DNA of 64,000 nucleotides, from positions 3,410,001-3,474,000 of the forward strand of contig NZ_CP046115.1 of the NCBI RefSeq assembly GCF_009707385.1. The letters run 5' to 3'. The notes beneath the pieces are model-generated. The model was given only the letters and a program-made list of their open reading frames with translations. It did not search any database and was not told the DNA's origin. This DNA comes from Klebsiella oxytoca. Lineage in GTDB: Bacteria > Pseudomonadota > Gammaproteobacteria > Enterobacterales > Enterobacteriaceae. The translations under genes and the position numbers were made by a program. Below, piece after piece: positions 1 through 11,173 of this stretch (position 1 is its first letter; each line of letters starts with the position of its first letter).

Positions 1-848
1 CCCATGCGCACGGACGTTCCCCTGGCGACAGCTTCGATAACCGCTGGCCTGAACTGCGGCTCAGCAAAAACGCAAGTCGCTTTTTGCTCAACCAGCTGTG
101 TTCTGATTTCGTGTAAACGCTGCGCACCAGGCTGGATTTCAGGGTTGACAGTAAAGTGGCCTAACGAGGTCAAACCGTAGTGTTTTTCAAAGTAGCCATA
201 GGCGTCATGAAAAACGAAATATCCCTTCCCTTTCAGCGGTGCCAGCTCGGTTCCAACCTGCTTGTCGGTTGCGGCTAATTTTGCCTCAAAATCCTTCAGG
301 TTGGCGTCAAGTTTGGCTCGACTCTGCGGCATAAGTTCCAATAATTTATCATGGATTGCAACCGCCGAAAGGCGCGCTATCTCTGGGGAAAGCCATAGAT
401 GCATGTTATAGATGCCGTGATGGTGATCGTCGTCACTATTTTCCCCGGCACCATGATCGTGACCATGATGGTCATCATCGTCATCAGCGCCTTTCATGAG
501 TAACGGTAGTAACGGTTTCACGCCGTCAAGCTCGGCAATCGTCACCTTTTTGTTCGGCGCAATGCTTTGCGTTGACTTATCCATAAAAGCTTCCATCTCA
601 GGCCCAATCCATACCACTAAGTCTGCGTTCTGTAAGCGTTTTACATCCGACGGACGCAGCGAATAATCATGCTCTGATGCTCCATCAGGCAGCAAAACCT
701 GGGTGTCCGTTACCCCATCGGCAATGGCGGAAGCGATAAATCCTAGTGGTTTAAGCGAAGTCACCACCGCTGCGCTTGCCAGCGGCGCATGAGCGAACAA
801 AAAAGCGGCGCTAAGTCCAGCGCAAAGAAGCGTATTTTTATGTAACAT
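1..848 (-). CDS. znuA: Zinc ABC transporter periplasmic binding protein ZnuA (3' end outside window)
   Basis: ZnuA captures Zn2+ in the periplasm and hands it to ZnuB/ZnuC. The reverse-strand frame opens with an ATG at 848 and a hydrophobic leader ([20 protein letters not shown]), followed by the family start ASLKP-like [15 protein letters not shown]. The charged loop typical of ZnuA, rich in His and Asp (runs such as [10 protein letters not shown] and DDDHHHG), is encoded at about 410-490 and is followed by [13 protein letters not shown]. The frame stays open to base 1, so the last few dozen residues are missing. It diverges from znuCB and shares the Zur-type operator with it. Identity is clear from alignment in memory with the E. 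coli protein; the His-rich loop differs in length as expected between species. Confidence 0.96.
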   Translation of the reverse strand, partial: MLHKNTLLCAGLSAAFLFAHAPLASAAVVTSLKPLGFIASAIADGVTDTQVLLPDGASEHDYSLRPSDVKRLQNADLVVWIGPEMEAFMDKSTQSIAPNKKVTIAELDGVKPLLPLLMKGADDDDDHHGHDHGAGENSDDDHHHGIYNMHLWLSPEIARLSAVAIHDKLLELMPQSRAKLDANLKDFEAKLAATDKQVGTELAPLKGKGYFVFHDAYGYFEKHYGLTSLGHFTVNPEIQPGAQRLHEIRTQLVEQKATCVFAEPQFRPAVIEAVARGTSVRM

Positions 849-879
849 AATGCGTCTAATCATCGTAATGAATGAGAAA

Positions 880-899
880 GATGTGATATTATAACATTC
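880..899. promoter_or_regulatory. Zur operator between znuA and znuCB
   Basis: An imperfect palindrome (GATGTGATATTATAACATTC) lies in the 78-bp divergent gap. It matches the Zur consensus arrangement GTTATANTATAAC found at the same place in E. coli. Zur with bound zinc would repress both directions. Inferred from position and motif only. Confidence 0.8.
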
Positions 900-926
900 A
901 CTGGCTTGTGCAACCTCTAATTTGAT

Positions 927-1679
927 ATGACAAATCTTGTAACTCTCGAAAACGTCGCGGTCGTCTATGGCCAACGGCGCGTGCTGTCTGACATTTCGCT
1001 AACGCTAAAGCCGGGCAAAATTTTAACCTTACTGGGTCCAAACGGCGCCGGTAAATCGACGCTGGTACGAGTGGTTCTCGGACTGGTAGCACCAACGGAA
1101 GGGGTTATCAAACGCGAGGGACACCTGCGCATCGGCTATGTCCCGCAAAAGCTGCACCTTGATGCCACGATGCCGTTGACCGTCAGCCGCTTTATGCTTT
1201 TACGTCCTGGCACACATAAACGCGATATTCTGCCCGCGCTAAAACGCGTGCAGGCCGGTCACCTGATTGACTCCCCTATGCAGAAGCTCTCTGGTGGCGA
1301 AACCCAGCGCGTGCTCCTGGCGCGGGCCCTGCTCAATCGGCCGCAGCTGCTGGTGCTCGACGAGCCTACTCAGGGCGTCGATGTCAACGGCCAGGTTGCC
1401 CTCTACGATCTTATTAACCAGCTGCGCCATGAGCTCGATTGCGCCGTGCTGATGGTTTCTCATGACCTGCATCTGGTCATGGCGAAAACCGATGAAGTGC
1501 TGTGTCTGAATCAGCATATCTGCTGCTCCGGCGCACCCGAGGTCGTTTCCATGCACCCGGAATTTATCTCGATGTTCGGCCAGCGCGGCGCGGAACAGCT
1601 GGGGATCTACCGTCATCATCATAATCACCGCCACGACCTGCAGGGGCGGATTGTACTGCGTCGGGGAAATGACCGTTAA
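927..1679 (+). CDS. znuC: Zinc ABC transporter ATP-binding protein ZnuC
   Basis: ATPase that powers the ZnuB permease for high-affinity zinc uptake at the inner membrane. The 250 residues carry Walker A (GPNGAGKST, 37-45), the ABC signature LSGGE (121-125), Walker B LLVLDE (141-146) and the switch His in VSHD (179). The C-terminus has the His cluster RHHHNHRHD that characterises ZnuC and may sense or buffer zinc. The stop codon overlaps the znuB start by one base (TAATG), so the two are translationally coupled. The ATG at 927 gives the same N-terminus as the E. coli protein. Confidence 0.98.
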   Translation: MTNLVTLENVAVVYGQRRVLSDISLTLKPGKILTLLGPNGAGKSTLVRVVLGLVAPTEGVIKREGHLRIGYVPQKLHLDATMPLTVSRFMLLRPGTHKRDILPALKRVQAGHLIDSPMQKLSGGETQRVLLARALLNRPQLLVLDEPTQGVDVNGQVALYDLINQLRHELDCAVLMVSHDLHLVMAKTDEVLCLNQHICCSGAPEVVSMHPEFISMFGQRGAEQLGIYRHHHNHRHDLQGRIVLRRGNDR

Positions 1680-2464
1680 TGATTGAATTACTGTTCCCCG
1701 GCTGGTTAGCCGGGATTATGCTTGCCTGCGCCGCGGGTCCGCTGGGATCGTTTGTCGTCTGGCGCCGTATGTCCTACTTTGGCGACACCCTGGCCCACGC
1801 CTCCTTGCTCGGCGTGGCGTTTGGTCTACTACTGAACGTTAATCCGTTTTATGCGGTCATCGCGGTGACGCTGCTGCTGGCTGGCGGGCTGGTATGGCTG
1901 GAAAAACGTCCTCACCTGGCGATAGATACGCTACTCGGGATAATGGCGCACAGCGCGCTGTCCCTGGGACTTGTGGTGGTCAGCCTGATGTCGAACGTGC
2001 GCGTCGACCTGATGGCCTATCTGTTCGGCGACCTGCTGGCGGTCACGCCGGAAGATTTGATTTCAATCGCTATCGGTGTGGTTGTCGTGCTGGCTATCCT
2101 GCTCTGGCAATGGCGCAATCTGCTGTCGATGACCATTAGCCCGGATCTGGCCTTTGTGGACGGCGTTAAGCTACAACGGGTAAAACTGCTGCTGATGCTG
2201 GTCACCGCGCTGACGATCGGCGTGGCGATGAAGTTCGTCGGAGCGCTGATTATCACTTCGCTGCTGATTATTCCCGCCGCAACGGCCCGTCGTTTTGCCC
2301 GTACGCCAGAACAAATGGCGGCCGTGGCGGTTGGCGTTGGAATGATTGCGGTTACCGGCGGGTTGGCCTTCTCAGCGTTGTACGACACGCCTGCGGGGCC
2401 TTCGGTGGTCCTGTGCGCCGCGCTGCTGTTTATTATCAGCATGAGTAAGAAATCTGCCGCCTGA
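1679..2464 (+). CDS. znuB: Zinc ABC transporter permease ZnuB
   Basis: Integral membrane subunit of the ZnuABC importer, 261 residues, almost entirely hydrophobic with about seven to eight predicted membrane spans. It starts [21 protein letters not shown] and ends [10 protein letters not shown], both as in E. coli ZnuB. It is coupled to znuC by a one-base overlap and controlled by the same Zur site. The last ~38 bases of the gene are part of a tandem duplication that continues downstream, so the final codons are repeated as non-coding sequence. Confidence 0.98.
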   Translation: MIELLFPGWLAGIMLACAAGPLGSFVVWRRMSYFGDTLAHASLLGVAFGLLLNVNPFYAVIAVTLLLAGGLVWLEKRPHLAIDTLLGIMAHSALSLGLVVVSLMSNVRVDLMAYLFGDLLAVTPEDLISIAIGVVVVLAILLWQWRNLLSMTISPDLAFVDGVKLQRVKLLLMLVTALTIGVAMKFVGALIITSLLIIPAATARRFARTPEQMAAVAVGVGMIAVTGGLAFSALYDTPAGPSVVLCAALLFIISMSKKSAA

Positions 2465-2534
2465 CGCTTCCTGCCCGCTTTAGCCGCCATCAAAACCCGG
2501 CAGATTACTATGGTCACAGCCGTCTGCGGACAAT

Positions 2535-2630
2535 GTAGCCCGGCTAAGGCGTTCACGCCGCAAGCCGGGACATCAGCTGTAATATTGCTTCAGCTATTTC
2601 CCCGGCTTGCGCTACGCTTAGCCGGGCTAC
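2535..2630. repeat. BIME: paired REP palindromes, copy 1
   Basis: Two REP-like units face each other. GTAGCCCGGCTAAG at 2535 is exactly complementary to CTTAGCCGGGCTAC ending at 2630, and internal AAGCCGGG pairs with CCCGGCTT. Such bacterial interspersed mosaic elements form a large hairpin in the 3' UTR and often stabilise upstream mRNA or bind gyrase or IHF. The family role is general knowledge. Confidence 0.8.
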
Positions 2631-2748
2631 TGGCAGGCCCTGTTGATTATCAGCATAAGTAAGAAATCTGCCGCCTGACGCTTCCTGCCCGCCTCAGCTA
2701 CCATCAAAACCCGGCAGATTGCTAAGGTCACAGCCGTCTGCGGACGTT

Positions 2749-2844
2749 GTAGCCCGGCTAAGGCGTTCACGCCGCAAGCCGGGACATCAGCTGTAATATT
2801 GCTTCAGCTATTTCCCCGGCTTGCGCTGCGCTTAGCCGGGCTAC
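2749..2844. repeat. BIME: paired REP palindromes, copy 2
   Basis: Second copy of the same inverted REP pair, with the 14-base outer arms unchanged and one substitution in the right inner arm (GCTGCG instead of GCTACG). It lies in the gap between convergent znuB and ruvB. Confidence 0.8.
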
Positions 2845-2938
2845 TGGCCCTGTTGATTATCAGCATAAGAAGACATTGGCCACTTGATCTGCAGCCGTTG
2901 AGGAAAACGCGTTGTCCGGGACGCTCCCCGGACAACAA

Positions 2939-3952
<1,014 letters not shown>

Positions 3953-3957
3953 TTACC

Positions 3958-4569
3958 TCACAACGCGGCGCGGAGCGCTTCGCGAATTAGCGTTTCACTG
4001 TTGGCGTCCGGACGCACGATTTTGCTGACCATCCGGCTGGCCTCCTGAGGTTTATAGCCCAGCGCCACCAGCGCGGCAACCGCTTCCTGTTCCGCATCAT
4101 CGTCGGACGGACCGGCGGGCGACGTCAGTACCAGATCCGCCGCCGGAGTAAACAGATCGCCGTGCAGCCCTTTAAAGCGGTCTTTCATCTCGACAATCAG
4201 GCGTTCCGCGGTTTTCTTACCGATCCCCGGCAGTTTGACCAGCGCCGCCAGCTCTTCACGCTCAACGGCATTCACAAACTGCTGCGCCGACATGCCTGAG
4301 AGGATCGCCAGCGCCAGCTTCGGACCGACGCCGTTGGTTTTAATCAGCTCTTTAAACAGCGTGCGCTCCTGCTTATTGTTGAAGCCAAACAGCAGTTGAG
4401 CATCTTCGCGAACGATAAAATGGGTGAAAATTATCGCCTCTTTACCCACCTCCGGCAGCTCATAGAAGCAGGTCATCGGCATATGAACCTCATAGCCTAC
4501 GCCTCCCGTTTCGAGTAATACCAGCGGGGGTTGTTTTTCGAGAATGATGCCTCTGAGTCTGCCTATCAC
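3958..4569 (-). CDS. ruvA: Holliday junction binding protein RuvA
   Basis: Forms tetramers that clamp a Holliday junction and recruit RuvB. The 203-residue product begins [15 protein letters not shown] (OB fold), contains the helix-hairpin-helix segments with [15 protein letters not shown], and ends with domain III that contacts RuvB. First gene of ruvAB; a LexA box lies about 50 bases upstream of the ATG, so it is damage-inducible. Confidence 0.99.
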   Translation of the reverse strand: MIGRLRGIILEKQPPLVLLETGGVGYEVHMPMTCFYELPEVGKEAIIFTHFIVREDAQLLFGFNNKQERTLFKELIKTNGVGPKLALAILSGMSAQQFVNAVEREELAALVKLPGIGKKTAERLIVEMKDRFKGLHGDLFTPAADLVLTSPAGPSDDDAEQEAVAALVALGYKPQEASRMVSKIVRPDANSETLIREALRAAL

Positions 4570-5067
4570 ATGGAGCTCCTGGATTAAGGGCGAAAGTCTA
4601 ATGCGGTATCATAAAAAAAGGCTGGATAGATATCCAGATGAAAAACACGTTATCCCTAACATCTGCGATCCGCAAACCGGTTTACCTGGACACGGCTAAC
4701 CTGATGACGTTTTTTTAACCGCCAGCAAAATACTGCCTCTATCGTTTGTGATGCTCTTACTTTCCGAATATTTTTCATTCCATAAAAGACTCTGGATATA
4801 TTAATAACAGGCAAAAGAAGGCATTTATTATTGCAACGCATTTCATTTTAGGCATCACGAGAGAGATGGTGTTTGCTACTCCACCTTTTATAGAGAGCAA
4901 TTAACCAGGGGACTTATAAGCTGCGCCAATAATACGCATTGAGATAAACGCTAAGTCTTGACATATTATTTATCAAATCTTTACTAATACTTTTCTATCA
5001 GTGACAAAACGTCAGGATATGATGGCGGACACTTCGTCTTTTTGTATTACGCCAAAGGAATGACAAA
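4570..5067. other. Intergenic region ruvA-yebB
   Basis: Divergent gap of about 500 bases. Besides the LexA box at its left end it is AT-rich and must hold the promoters for ruvAB and yebB. Short frames in it (for example 4656-4841) have no recognisable product or ribosome binding site. I see no RNA gene. Confidence 0.6.
4622..4637 (-). promoter_or_regulatory. LexA (SOS) box of ruvAB
   Basis: CTGGATAGATATCCAG fits the CTG-N10-CAG LexA half-site layout and lies about 50 bases ahead of the ruvA start, where the E. coli ruvAB SOS box sits. Confidence 0.88.
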
Positions 5068-5670
5068 ATGCTTATCGATTCCTCAGTTAAATATGAAACT
5101 GGAGATATTATTTTTACCTGTATTGGCGCAACGCTATTTGGCCAGATATCAACGGCCTCGCAGTGCTGGTGCAACCATGTGGGGATTATCATTGGTCATA
5201 ATGGTGATGATTATCTTGTGGCGGAAAGTCGGGTTCCCCTCTCAGGAGTGACCACCTTAACCCAGTTTATTCGCCGTTCAGCCAACCATAGTTTCGCCGT
5301 TCGCCGTCTGCGTGGCGGTTTAACCACTGAGCAAAAGCTCTCTATCATGGAGCAGATCCCCTCCCGTCTACATAAGCTTTATCACACCGGATTTAAATAC
5401 GATTCATCACGCCAGTTCTGTTCAAAATTTGTGTTTGATATTTATAAAGAGGCGTTATGTATTCCGGTGGGCAATGTTGAAACGTTTGCACAACTGCTGC
5501 ACAGTAATCCGCAAGCCAAATTGCGATTCTGGAAGTTTTGGTTTTTAGGCTCCATCCCCTGGGAACGAAAAACGGTTACTCCGGCCAGCCTCTGGCTACA
5601 TCCGAATTTAGAGCTCATTTCAGCGAATGGAATAGAAACGCCTCAGCCAACGCTTGCTGAGGCGGTATAG
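5068..5670 (+). CDS. yebB: YebB, YiiX/NlpC-P60-like permuted papain-fold protein
   Basis: Conserved protein of unknown role, 200 residues, in the same place as E. coli yebB between ruvA and ruvC. The sequence has the YiiX-type pattern: an N-terminal HVGIIIG block (His near residue 45) and a later Cys in [17 protein letters not shown] (Cys near 120), the expected His/Cys arrangement of a circularly permuted NlpC/P60 amidase or acyltransferase. No signal peptide is visible. An AAGGA motif precedes the ATG at 5068. The gene is convergent with ruvC; only one base separates the two stop codons. Confidence 0.9.
   Translation: MLIDSSVKYETGDIIFTCIGATLFGQISTASQCWCNHVGIIIGHNGDDYLVAESRVPLSGVTTLTQFIRRSANHSFAVRRLRGGLTTEQKLSIMEQIPSRLHKLYHTGFKYDSSRQFCSKFVFDIYKEALCIPVGNVETFAQLLHSNPQAKLRFWKFWFLGSIPWERKTVTPASLWLHPNLELISANGIETPQPTLAEAV
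5639..5664. terminator. Stem-loop inside the yebB 3' end, facing ruvC
   Basis: CGCCTCAGC (5639-5647) pairs exactly with GCTGAGGCG (5656-5664). It lies inside the last yebB codons, six bases before the stop and just past the ruvC stop. No U-tract follows on either strand, so a transcript barrier is only plausible. Confidence 0.45.
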
Positions 5671-5671
5671 A

Positions 5672-6193
5672 TTAGCGTAATCGTCCGCGCGCCAGGTTCA
5701 GACGGCTTTCGCTGACCTGAGCGGCGTTCTGGCTAACGTGACAGTGGGTAATGGCGATAGCTAAAGCATCAGCCGCATCCGCCTGCGGGTTGGCCGGAAG
5801 CTTGAGCAACGTGCGCACCATGTGCTGCACCTGGCTCTTTTCCGCGCTACCAATACCGACTACGGTCTGCTTCACCTGCCTGGCGGCGTACTCAAACACC
5901 GGCAGGTCCTGATTCGTCGCCGCGACAATCGCCACGCCGCGAGCCTGGCCGAGCTTTAGCGCCGAGTCGGCGTTCTTGGCCATAAACACCTGTTCGATGG
6001 CGAAATAGTCCGGCTGGAACTGAGTGATAATTTCCGTGACGCCCGCATAGATAAGCTTCAGACGGGACGGTAAATCATCCACTTTAGTACGGATACAGCC
6101 GCTGCCCAGATAGCTCAGCTGGCGTCCAACCTGACGAATAACGCCATAACCAGTGACGCGCGACCCCGGGTCAATACCGAGAATAATTGCCAT
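5672..6193 (-). CDS. ruvC: Holliday junction resolvase RuvC
   Basis: Endonuclease that cuts Holliday junctions held by RuvAB. The 173-residue product begins [17 protein letters not shown], with the first catalytic Asp in GIDPG; the other acidic residues lie in FAIEQVF and in the C-terminal [14 protein letters not shown] just upstream in frame (6196) could also start, but the ATG at 6193 reproduces the E. coli N-terminus. It follows yebC in the same direction and is not under the ruvAB LexA box. Confidence 0.98.
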   Translation of the reverse strand: MAIILGIDPGSRVTGYGVIRQVGRQLSYLGSGCIRTKVDDLPSRLKLIYAGVTEIITQFQPDYFAIEQVFMAKNADSALKLGQARGVAIVAATNQDLPVFEYAARQVKQTVVGIGSAEKSQVQHMVRTLLKLPANPQADAADALAIAITHCHVSQNAAQVSESRLNLARGRLR

Positions 6194-6268
6194 CACGCGC
6201 CCCCGGTCATAACTAACCCGTGAGACCCTGAATATTTCAGTTCACAGCCAGGCGGCCACGCAGCGCAT

Positions 6269-6301
6269 CCCCGGGAACGTAGATTAACTACGTGACCGGG
6301 G
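6269..6301. repeat. Inverted repeat between yebC and ruvC
   Basis: CCCCGG-GA-ACGTAG and CTACGT-GA-CCGGGG face each other across ATTAA. The two GA pairs form a symmetric internal loop. On the minus strand this lies in the yebC-ruvC intercistronic RNA. There is no U-run, so it is more likely an mRNA processing or stability element than a terminator. Confidence 0.5.
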
Positions 6302-6347
6302 TAAGCGAGGAGAGCCAACACCGCTGTGGGCAGAAAGATTACGGGTA

Positions 6348-7088
6348 TCACAGCGTTGCGGCAACCTCATCAGAGATCTCGCCGTTATGATAAACTTCCT
6401 GCACGTCGTCGCAATCTTCCAGCATATCGATCAGACGCAGCAGTTTCGGCGCCGTTTCAGCGTCCATATCCGCTTTGGTTGACGGAATCATGGAGACTTC
6501 AGCGGCATCGGCTTTCAGACCGGCGGCTTCCAGCGCATCGCGTACCGCGCCCATCTCTTCCCACGCGGTGTAAACGTCAATCGCGCCGTCGTCATAGGTC
6601 ACAACGTCTTCAGCACCCGCTTCCAGCGCCGCTTCCATGATCGCATCTTCATCGCCTTTCTCGAAGGAGATGACGCCTTTTTTACTGAACAGATAGGAAA
6701 CGGATCCATCAGTACCGAGGTTACCGCCGGTTTTGCTGAATGCATGACGCACTTCGGCAACGGTACGGTTGCGGTTATCGGACAGGCATTCCACCATCAC
6801 CGCCGTGCCGCCAGGACCGTAACCTTCATAAATGATGGTTTCCATGTTGGCATCATCATCGCCGCCCACGCCGCGCGCGATAGCGCGGTTCAGGGTATCA
6901 CGAGTCATGTTGTTGCTCAGCGCTTTGTCGATGGCCGCACGCAGACGTGGGTTAGAACCCGCATCGCCGCCGCCCAGACGCGCAGCGGTGACCAGCTCGC
7001 GAATGATTTTAGTAAAGATCTTACCGCGCTTGGCATCCTGTGCCGCTTTGCGGTGTTTGGTGTTGGCCCATTTACTATGACCTGCCAT
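6348..7088 (-). CDS. yebC: YebC/PmpR family protein (TACO1 homologue)
   Basis: Widely conserved 246-residue protein beginning [22 protein letters not shown], the family signature. Members have been described as DNA-binding regulators and as ribosome-associated translation factors helping difficult sequences; which applies here cannot be read from the sequence. The order aspS-nudB-yebC-ruvC on one strand is as in E. coli. Length is the family norm. Confidence 0.97.
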   Translation of the reverse strand: MAGHSKWANTKHRKAAQDAKRGKIFTKIIRELVTAARLGGGDAGSNPRLRAAIDKALSNNMTRDTLNRAIARGVGGDDDANMETIIYEGYGPGGTAVMVECLSDNRNRTVAEVRHAFSKTGGNLGTDGSVSYLFSKKGVISFEKGDEDAIMEAALEAGAEDVVTYDDGAIDVYTAWEEMGAVRDALEAAGLKADAAEVSMIPSTKADMDAETAPKLLRLIDMLEDCDDVQEVYHNGEISDEVAATL

Positions 7089-7237
7089 AAAATAATATCT
7101 CCAAAAAAGCCTTTTCCCGGCGCCTTTTAGCCCTCAGGTGCGTTGGCTGCATTGGCCCACACCCTTCACTTATCCAGGTAAGCTCCGGGTGATGTCCCAA
7201 CCTGCCGCCTTCCCGATCGCTAAAATTCTGGGGAAAA

Positions 7238-7681
7238 TTAGTTGGCGTTAATTACAAATTCTTCAATCGCCTGCCGGTTGCTCCAGGACTTGGTCAACGT
7301 GGCGGCATCCGTCGCATCAACCCAGCGATAGTCCAGATGTTCAGTAAAAACAATCTGGCGTTCATGGGGGAGCGCAAGATGGAACCAAAATTCCGTATTG
7401 CGCTCGACGCCCGGCGCATAGCGATGACGTAAATGAGAAAATATCTCGAATTCTACCGTGCGCCGACAATCAACCAATGCCAGCTGTTCGCTGGCAACGT
7501 CAATGGCGACCTCTTCCATGACTTCACGCGCGGCAGCCTGCGGCGCGGTTTCTCCCTCTTCCAGGCTGCCGGTGACCGACTGCCAGAACGTGGGATCGTC
7601 GCGACGCTGCAACATCAGCACCCGCTTCGTATCTTCGGCATAAATCACCACCAGTACGGAAACGGGGAGCTTGAATGACAT
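7238..7681 (-). CDS. nudB: Dihydroneopterin triphosphate diphosphatase NudB (Nudix)
   Basis: Nudix hydrolase that removes pyrophosphate from dihydroneopterin triphosphate in folate synthesis and also acts on dATP. The 147 residues contain the Nudix box GSLEEGETAPQAAAREVMEE with the REVMEE core. The N-terminus is about three residues shorter than in E. coli. It starts one base beyond the aspS stop, so it is read with aspS. Confidence 0.95.
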   Translation of the reverse strand: MSFKLPVSVLVVIYAEDTKRVLMLQRRDDPTFWQSVTGSLEEGETAPQAAAREVMEEVAIDVASEQLALVDCRRTVEFEIFSHLRHRYAPGVERNTEFWFHLALPHERQIVFTEHLDYRWVDATDAATLTKSWSNRQAIEEFVINAN

Positions 7682-7682
7682 C

Positions 7683-9470
7683 TTACTTATTCTCCGGAGA
7701 CTCTTTTGCCTCTTTCGCTACAACCTGAATACCCAGTTCGCTCAGCGATGCCGGATTTGCGAAGCTCGGCGCTTCGGTCATCAGGCAGGCAGCAGCGGTT
7801 GTTTTCGGGAAGGCGATAACATCACGAATATTATCGGTGCCGGTCAGCAGCATGGTCAAACGGTCAAGACCAAACGCCAGGCCCGCGTGCGGCGGAGTAC
7901 CGAATTTCAGCGCGTCCAGCAGGAAGCCAAACTTCTCGCGCTGCTCTTGCTCATTAATGCCCAGAATGCCAAACACGGTCTGCTGCATCTCACCGCTGTG
8001 GATACGCACTGAACCGCCGCCGACTTCGTAACCGTTAATAACCATATCGTAGGCGTTGGCAACCGCGTCTTCCGGTGAAGCCTTCAGCTCAGAGGCAGTC
8101 ATATCTTTCGGCGAAGTGAATGGATGGTGCATAGCGGTCAGGCCGCCTTCACCGTCGTCTTCAAACATCGGGAAGTCGATAACCCACAGCGGCGCCCATT
8201 TGGTTTCGTCGGTCAGGTTGAGATCTTTGCCCAGCTTCAGACGCAGCGCGCCCAGCGCGTCGGCAACGACTTTTTTGTTATCCGCGCCGAAGAAGATCAT
8301 ATCGCCATCCTGCGCGCCGGTGCGCTCAAGGATCGCGTCGACGATGTCGGCGTTGAGGAATTTAGCGACCGGACTGTTAATACCTTCAAGGCCTTTCGCC
8401 CGTTCGTTCACTTTAATATAGGCCAGACCTTTGGCGCCGTAGATCTGGACAAACTTACCGTATTCGTCGATTTGCTTACGGGTCAACGCAGCGCCGCCAG
8501 GAACGCGCAGCGCGGCAACGCGGCCTTTGGCATCGTTAGCCGGGCCGGCAAATACGGCGAACTCAACGCCTTTCACCAGATCGGCAACGTCCACCAGCTC
8601 CATTGGGTTACGCAGGTCTGGTTTGTCAGAACCATAGCGACGCTCGGCTTCGGCGAAGGTCATAATCGGGAAATCGCCCAGATCCACGCCCTTCACTTCC
8701 TGCCACAGATTACGCACCAGCGCTTCCATCACTTCACGCACCTGCGGGGCGGTCATAAAGGAAGTTTCGACGTCGATCTGGGTGAATTCTGGCTGACGGT
8801 CGGCGCGCAGGTCTTCGTCGCGGAAGCATTTAACAATCTGATAGTAGCGGTCAAACCCGGACATCATCAGCAGCTGTTTGAACAGCTGAGGAGACTGCGG
8901 CAGCGCGTAGAATTTACCTTTATGAACGCGTGAAGGCACCAGATAGTCGCGCGCGCCTTCCGGCGTGGCTTTGGTCAGCATCGGCGTTTCGATATCAAGG
9001 AAGCCGTGATCGTCCATAAAGCGACGTACAAGGCTGGTGATCTTCGCACGTGTTTTCAGGCGCTGGGCCATTTCCGGACGACGCAGGTCCAGATAACGGT
9101 ATTTCAGTCGCGCTTCTTCAGTGTTGACGTGGTTGGAGTCCAGCGGCAGCGCTTCAGCGCGGTTGATGATGGTCAGGTCAGAAGCCAGCACTTCGACAGC
9201 GCCGGTGGCCATATCGCTATTAACGTTTTTTTCGTCACGCGCACGCACGGTGCCGGTGACCTGGATGCAGAACTCATTACGCAGCTCAGAGGCCAGCTTT
9301 AATGCGTCGGCGCGATCCGGATCGAAAAACACCTGCACGATGCCTTCGCGGTCACGCATATCGATAAAGATAAGGCTACCTAGATCACGACGACGGTTGA
9401 CCCAACCACACAGAGTCACTTGCTGCCCTACGTGGGACAGACGAAGCTGCCCGCAATATTCTGTACGCAT
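7683..9470 (-). CDS. aspS: Aspartyl-tRNA synthetase
   Basis: Class II synthetase charging tRNA-Asp. The 595 residues start [20 protein letters not shown] (OB-fold anticodon-binding domain), carry motif 2 in [19 protein letters not shown] and motif 3 in [13 protein letters not shown], and include the bacterial GAD insertion domain. Five residues longer than the E. coli enzyme at the C-terminus. First gene of an aspS-nudB unit. Confidence 0.99.
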   Translation of the reverse strand: MRTEYCGQLRLSHVGQQVTLCGWVNRRRDLGSLIFIDMRDREGIVQVFFDPDRADALKLASELRNEFCIQVTGTVRARDEKNVNSDMATGAVEVLASDLTIINRAEALPLDSNHVNTEEARLKYRYLDLRRPEMAQRLKTRAKITSLVRRFMDDHGFLDIETPMLTKATPEGARDYLVPSRVHKGKFYALPQSPQLFKQLLMMSGFDRYYQIVKCFRDEDLRADRQPEFTQIDVETSFMTAPQVREVMEALVRNLWQEVKGVDLGDFPIMTFAEAERRYGSDKPDLRNPMELVDVADLVKGVEFAVFAGPANDAKGRVAALRVPGGAALTRKQIDEYGKFVQIYGAKGLAYIKVNERAKGLEGINSPVAKFLNADIVDAILERTGAQDGDMIFFGADNKKVVADALGALRLKLGKDLNLTDETKWAPLWVIDFPMFEDDGEGGLTAMHHPFTSPKDMTASELKASPEDAVANAYDMVINGYEVGGGSVRIHSGEMQQTVFGILGINEQEQREKFGFLLDALKFGTPPHAGLAFGLDRLTMLLTGTDNIRDVIAFPKTTAAACLMTEAPSFANPASLSELGIQVVAKEAKESPENK

Positions 9471-9738
9471 GAGATATCCCTTAACTTAGCCGCAGGCGGA
9501 TTGTTGCCTGCCTTGCAGGCGACGAGGTCGCAGCTTTAGCTGATGTCACAACTGAATGAAAAAAGGCGGCTATTATACTGGAAATTATGGCGCACGATAA
9601 GCCCGGCGCAGCGCGCTACGTTGCTTTGCAGTCCGCTTATTGCTTGTACTCACAAAAATTAACAAAATTTGTTACCCTTGGGCGAGATCGGCAACGGTAT
9701 TGTAGCGGCCTGACAACAAAAGAAGATACGGGGATATC

Positions 9739-10305
9739 ATGTTAGAACTCAACGCAAAAAAGACCGCGCTGGTGGTTATCGACCTGCAGGAGGGGATTTT
9801 ACCCTTCGCCGGCGGCCCACACCCTGCCGATAAAGTGGTTGAGCGTGCCGCGAGCCTGGCAAGAAAGTGCCGCCAGCAAGGGTTCCCCGTGGTTATGGTT
9901 CGCGTCGGCTGGTCAGCAGATTTTGCCGAAGCGCTAAAACAGCCGGTTGACGCCCGGGCAGGCGCGCATACGCTACCGGAAAACTGGTGGGCTTACCCGC
10001 TCGCGCTGGAAAAGCAAGACAGCGATATCGAAGTCACCAAACGCCAGTGGGGAGCTTTTTATGGCACCGATCTTGAGCTGCAGCTGCGTCGTCGCGGTAT
10101 CGACACGATTATCCTGTGCGGCATCGCCACCAATATCGGCGTCGAATCAACCGCGCGTAACGCCTGGGAGCTGGGGTTTAATCTGATTCTCGTCGAGGAC
10201 GCCTGCAGCGCCGCGTCTGCCGAACAGCACCTTGGCAGCATCACGCATATTTTCCCGCGTATTGCCCGCGTGCGCAGTACCGAGGAGGTTCTTGCCGCGT
10301 TATGA
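9739..10305 (+). CDS. yecD: Isochorismatase-family hydrolase YecD
   Basis: Cysteine hydrolase of the isochorismatase superfamily, 188 residues; substrate unknown. The triad is visible: Asp in [12 protein letters not shown] (near 15), Lys in [13 protein letters not shown] and Cys in [17 protein letters not shown]. The ATG of yecE overlaps its stop (ATGA), implying coupled translation. Same order and length as in E. coli. Confidence 0.94.
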   Translation: MLELNAKKTALVVIDLQEGILPFAGGPHPADKVVERAASLARKCRQQGFPVVMVRVGWSADFAEALKQPVDARAGAHTLPENWWAYPLALEKQDSDIEVTKRQWGAFYGTDLELQLRRRGIDTIILCGIATNIGVESTARNAWELGFNLILVEDACSAASAEQHLGSITHIFPRIARVRSTEEVLAAL

Positions 10306-11120
10306 TCTATATTGGTCTTCCCCAGTGGGCGCACCCGAAATGGGGACGTCTGGGTATCACCAGCCTTGAAGAGTATGCCCGCCACTTCAACTGCGTGGAG
10401 GGCAACACGACGCTGTACGCCGTACCGAAAGCTGAGATTGTCAGCCGCTGGTATGAACAGACCCACGATGATTTCCGCTTCTGCTTCAAGTTTCCGGCGA
10501 CCATTTCGCACCAGGCGGCGCTGCGCAACTGCGATGACTTAAGCCATGAGTTTTTTACCCGCCTTGCGCCGCTGGCCTCGCGCATTGGTCAATACTGGCT
10601 GCAGCTGCCTGCCACCTTCGGCCCACAGGATCTCTCCGCCCTCTGGCACTTTCTCGATAGCCTGCCGCAGGCATTCAGCTACGGCGTAGAGGTCAGACAC
10701 CCGGAATTTTTCGCCAAGGGCGAAGCGGAACAGCAGCTCAATCGTGGGTTACATCAGCGCAATGTCAATCGCGTGATACTCGACAGTCGGCCGGTTCACA
10801 GCGCCGTAGCCCGAAGCCAGGCGATGATCGACGCGCAAAGAAAGAAGCCAAAAGTCCCGGTTCATGCCCTGGTAACGGCCAACCACCCGATGGTGCGTTT
10901 TATCGGCAGCGATGATATGGCGCAAAATCATGAGCTTTTTAACGTGTGGATACGAACGCTGCCAAAATGGACGCAGACCACCACGCCATACTTATTCCTG
11001 CACACTCCGGATATTGCCCACGCTCCGGAACTGGTTGACACGCTGTGGAGCGATCTGCGCGCTGTCCTACCGGAAATAGGTGATGCGCCTTCAATTCCGC
11101 AGCAAACCTCTCTTTTCTGA
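10302..11120 (+). CDS. yecE: YecE, DUF72 TIM-barrel protein
   Basis: Protein of unknown function, 272 residues, of the DUF72 family predicted to fold as a TIM barrel. Starts [18 protein letters not shown] and contains the family blocks FKFPATISH and [11 protein letters not shown]. Overlaps yecD by four bases, so the two probably act together. Confidence 0.93.
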   Translation: MIYIGLPQWAHPKWGRLGITSLEEYARHFNCVEGNTTLYAVPKAEIVSRWYEQTHDDFRFCFKFPATISHQAALRNCDDLSHEFFTRLAPLASRIGQYWLQLPATFGPQDLSALWHFLDSLPQAFSYGVEVRHPEFFAKGEAEQQLNRGLHQRNVNRVILDSRPVHSAVARSQAMIDAQRKKPKVPVHALVTANHPMVRFIGSDDMAQNHELFNVWIRTLPKWTQTTTPYLFLHTPDIAHAPELVDTLWSDLRAVLPEIGDAPSIPQQTSLF

Positions 11121-11173
11121 TATCCTGCTATCCTCAATTGAGCCACCGGACGGAATGAAAGGGAGTTTTGAGT

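Larger units (their letters stand above)
2427..2869. repeat. Tandem duplication of the znuB 3' end plus intergenic BIME
   Basis: Unit 1 (2427-2640) starts inside the last codons of znuB; unit 2 (2641-2850) repeats it with few substitutions and a 4-base shortening; a third partial copy of 19 bases (2851-2869) repeats only the unit start. The repeated segment therefore carries a copy of the znuB ending (the codons for KKSAA and the TGA) that is no longer attached to a reading frame. The 214/210-base spacing and the partial third unit are what unequal slippage or recombination between short repeats would leave. Confidence 0.9.

Noticed and set aside
4656..4841. Short reverse frame upstream of ruvA
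   Set aside because: Lies in the promoter region beside the LexA box, no start signals, no known homologue recalled.
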